NCBI GenBank assembly: GCA_017398165.1
Contig: JAFQHB010000058.1
Location: forward strand, 1 to 6,201
Source of the DNA: Bacillota bacterium
GTDB taxonomy: Bacteria > Bacillota > Dehalobacteriia > UBA4068 > UBA4997
Reading direction: 5' to 3'
Length of the DNA: 6,201 nucleotides
A program made the position numbers and the translations under genes. The notes beneath the pieces were generated by a model, which ran no database searches, had not been told where the DNA came from, and saw nothing but the letters and a program-made list of their open reading frames with translations. This document shows, in pieces, positions 5,952 through 6,201 of the stretch. Within the stretch, counting starts at the first letter, position 1. The number at the start of each line of letters is the position of its first letter.

Positions 5952-5973
5952 GGGCCCGTTCTCGTATCGGCCC
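5952..5973 (-). promoter_or_regulatory. Hairpin abutting the ribosome binding site of gene B
   Basis: On the minus strand GGGCC (5969-5973) can pair with GGCCC (5952-5956) around a 12-nt loop, ending one base before GGAGAGG. A competing pairing, GGCC with GGCC around TTTGAG, uses the same 5' arm. The position matches the gene A hairpin to within about 2 nt, although the sequence differs. Confidence 0.3.
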
Positions 5974-5981
5974 TCAAAGGC

Positions 5982-6013
5982 CTATATTCGACAGGTTCCC
6001 GGCACTTCCTGCC
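5982..6013 (-). promoter_or_regulatory. Candidate promoter/cis element of gene B, shared with gene A
   Basis: GGCAGGA (6007-6013) and ATATAG (5982-5987), 19 nt apart, mirror the block at 2927-2959 upstream of gene A. It lies between the second tRNA terminator and the gene B start, which is where the promoter must be, yet no consensus -10/-35 pair is present. TATAGG is the best -10 guess. Confidence 0.3.
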
Positions 6014-6026
6014 AAATCCCGGCAAC

Positions 6027-6069
6027 AAAAAAAACGCTCCTCTGCCCCATATAAGGACCAAAAAGCGTT
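6027..6069 (-). terminator. Second tandem terminator after tRNA-Pro
   Basis: On the minus strand AACGCTTTTT (6060-6069) pairs with GAGGAGCGTT (6033-6042), 10 bp with three G-U pairs. An inner GTCC/GGGC helix continues the stem, and eight T follow or overlap its end (6027-6034). It starts only about 5 nt after the T run of the first terminator, leaving no room for a promoter between them, so it is most simply a backup terminator. Confidence 0.8.
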
Positions 6070-6073
6070 ATAC

Positions 6074-6109
6074 AAAACAAAAAACCGCCGCTATTATAAC
6101 GACGGTTTT
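6074..6109 (-). terminator. First terminator after tRNA-Pro
   Basis: On the minus strand AAAACCGTCG (6100-6109) pairs with CGGCGGTTTT (6081-6090), 10 bp with one G-U pair. Three further pairs inside the 9-nt loop are possible. A TTTTTTGTTTT tract follows. The first arm begins 4 nt after the tRNA CCA end. Confidence 0.9.
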
Positions 6110-6112
6110 CTA

Positions 6113-6190
6113 TGGTCGGAGCGACACGACTTGAACGTGCGGCCTCTACCACCCCAAGGTAGCGCTCTAGCCAAACTGAGCTACGCCCCG
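6113..6190 (-). tRNA. tRNA-Pro, anticodon GGG
   Basis: The 78-nt minus-strand sequence folds as a full cloverleaf. Acceptor arms CGGGGCG/CGCTCCG have one G-U pair; the D stem is GCTC/GAGC; the anticodon stem is CTACC/GGTAG with loop TTGGGGT; the variable loop has 5 nt; the T arm is GCACG/CGTGT with loop TTCAAGT. The 3' end is ACCA, so CCA is encoded. The anticodon GGG lies at 6153-6155 and reads proline codons CCC and CCU. Only 11 nt are visible upstream, so its promoter or any preceding tRNA is outside the window. Confidence 0.97.
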
Positions 6191-6201
6191 TGACACCATT
6201 A

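Noticed and set aside
5999..6014. TGGCAGGAAGTGC upstream of gene B as a sigma-54 promoter
   Set aside because: The GG and GC dinucleotides are two bases too close for -24/-12 spacing, and the counterpart upstream of gene A lacks the GC element.

Overview
The window looks like chromosomal DNA from a Bacillota (Firmicutes) bacterium, most likely an anaerobe of the Negativicutes or Clostridia; the class is an inference. The signs are an rbgA-rnhB gene pair, secreted proteins with the 'copper amine oxidase N-terminal' (stalk) domain, strong AGGAGG-type ribosome binding sites, TATAAT promoters with a TG extension, short GC-rich intrinsic terminators ending in T runs, and a citrate lyase ligase gene. 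Every gene I can support is on the minus strand, so transcription runs from high to low coordinates. No mobile element or CRISPR array is visible.

In order of transcription: (1) tRNA-Pro(GGG) at 6113-6190 with encoded CCA, followed by two back-to-back intrinsic terminators (6074-6109 and 6027-6069). (2) A secreted stalk-domain / beta-propeller protein at 4597-5931 ('gene B'), with its own terminator at 4533-4570. (3) A promoter at 4369-4397, a roughly 217-nt leader that can fold and also contains an open 49-codon frame, then citC (citrate lyase ligase, 3108-4145), ended by a terminator at 3041-3083. (4) A second stalk-domain / propeller gene at 1564-2874 ('gene A'), a paralogue of gene B, ended by a terminator at 1528-1554. 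(5) A promoter at 1483-1511 driving rbgA (567-1424) and rnhB (1-536, cut by the window edge), 30 nt apart and probably one operon.

The genes do not form one pathway. RbgA (late 50S ribosome assembly) and RNase HII (removal of RNA from DNA) are housekeeping functions. CitC activates citrate lyase by acetylating its acyl carrier subunit, but no citD, citE, citF, citX or citG lies nearby, so here it is an isolated single-gene unit. The two stalk-domain proteins are predicted to be exported and to act in the cell envelope; their ligands are unknown.

The most notable structure is the A/B pair. Signal peptide and stalk module are nearly identical (about 110 of 134 residues by hand count, with exact DNA runs of 48 and 38 bp), while the propeller halves have diverged strongly. 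The two modules form direct repeats about 3.06 kb apart with citC between them. Upstream regions of both genes also share features at matching positions. I did not find a clearly new defence or mobile system. The best candidates for something undescribed are the citC leader with its small open frame and the modular stalk/propeller pair.
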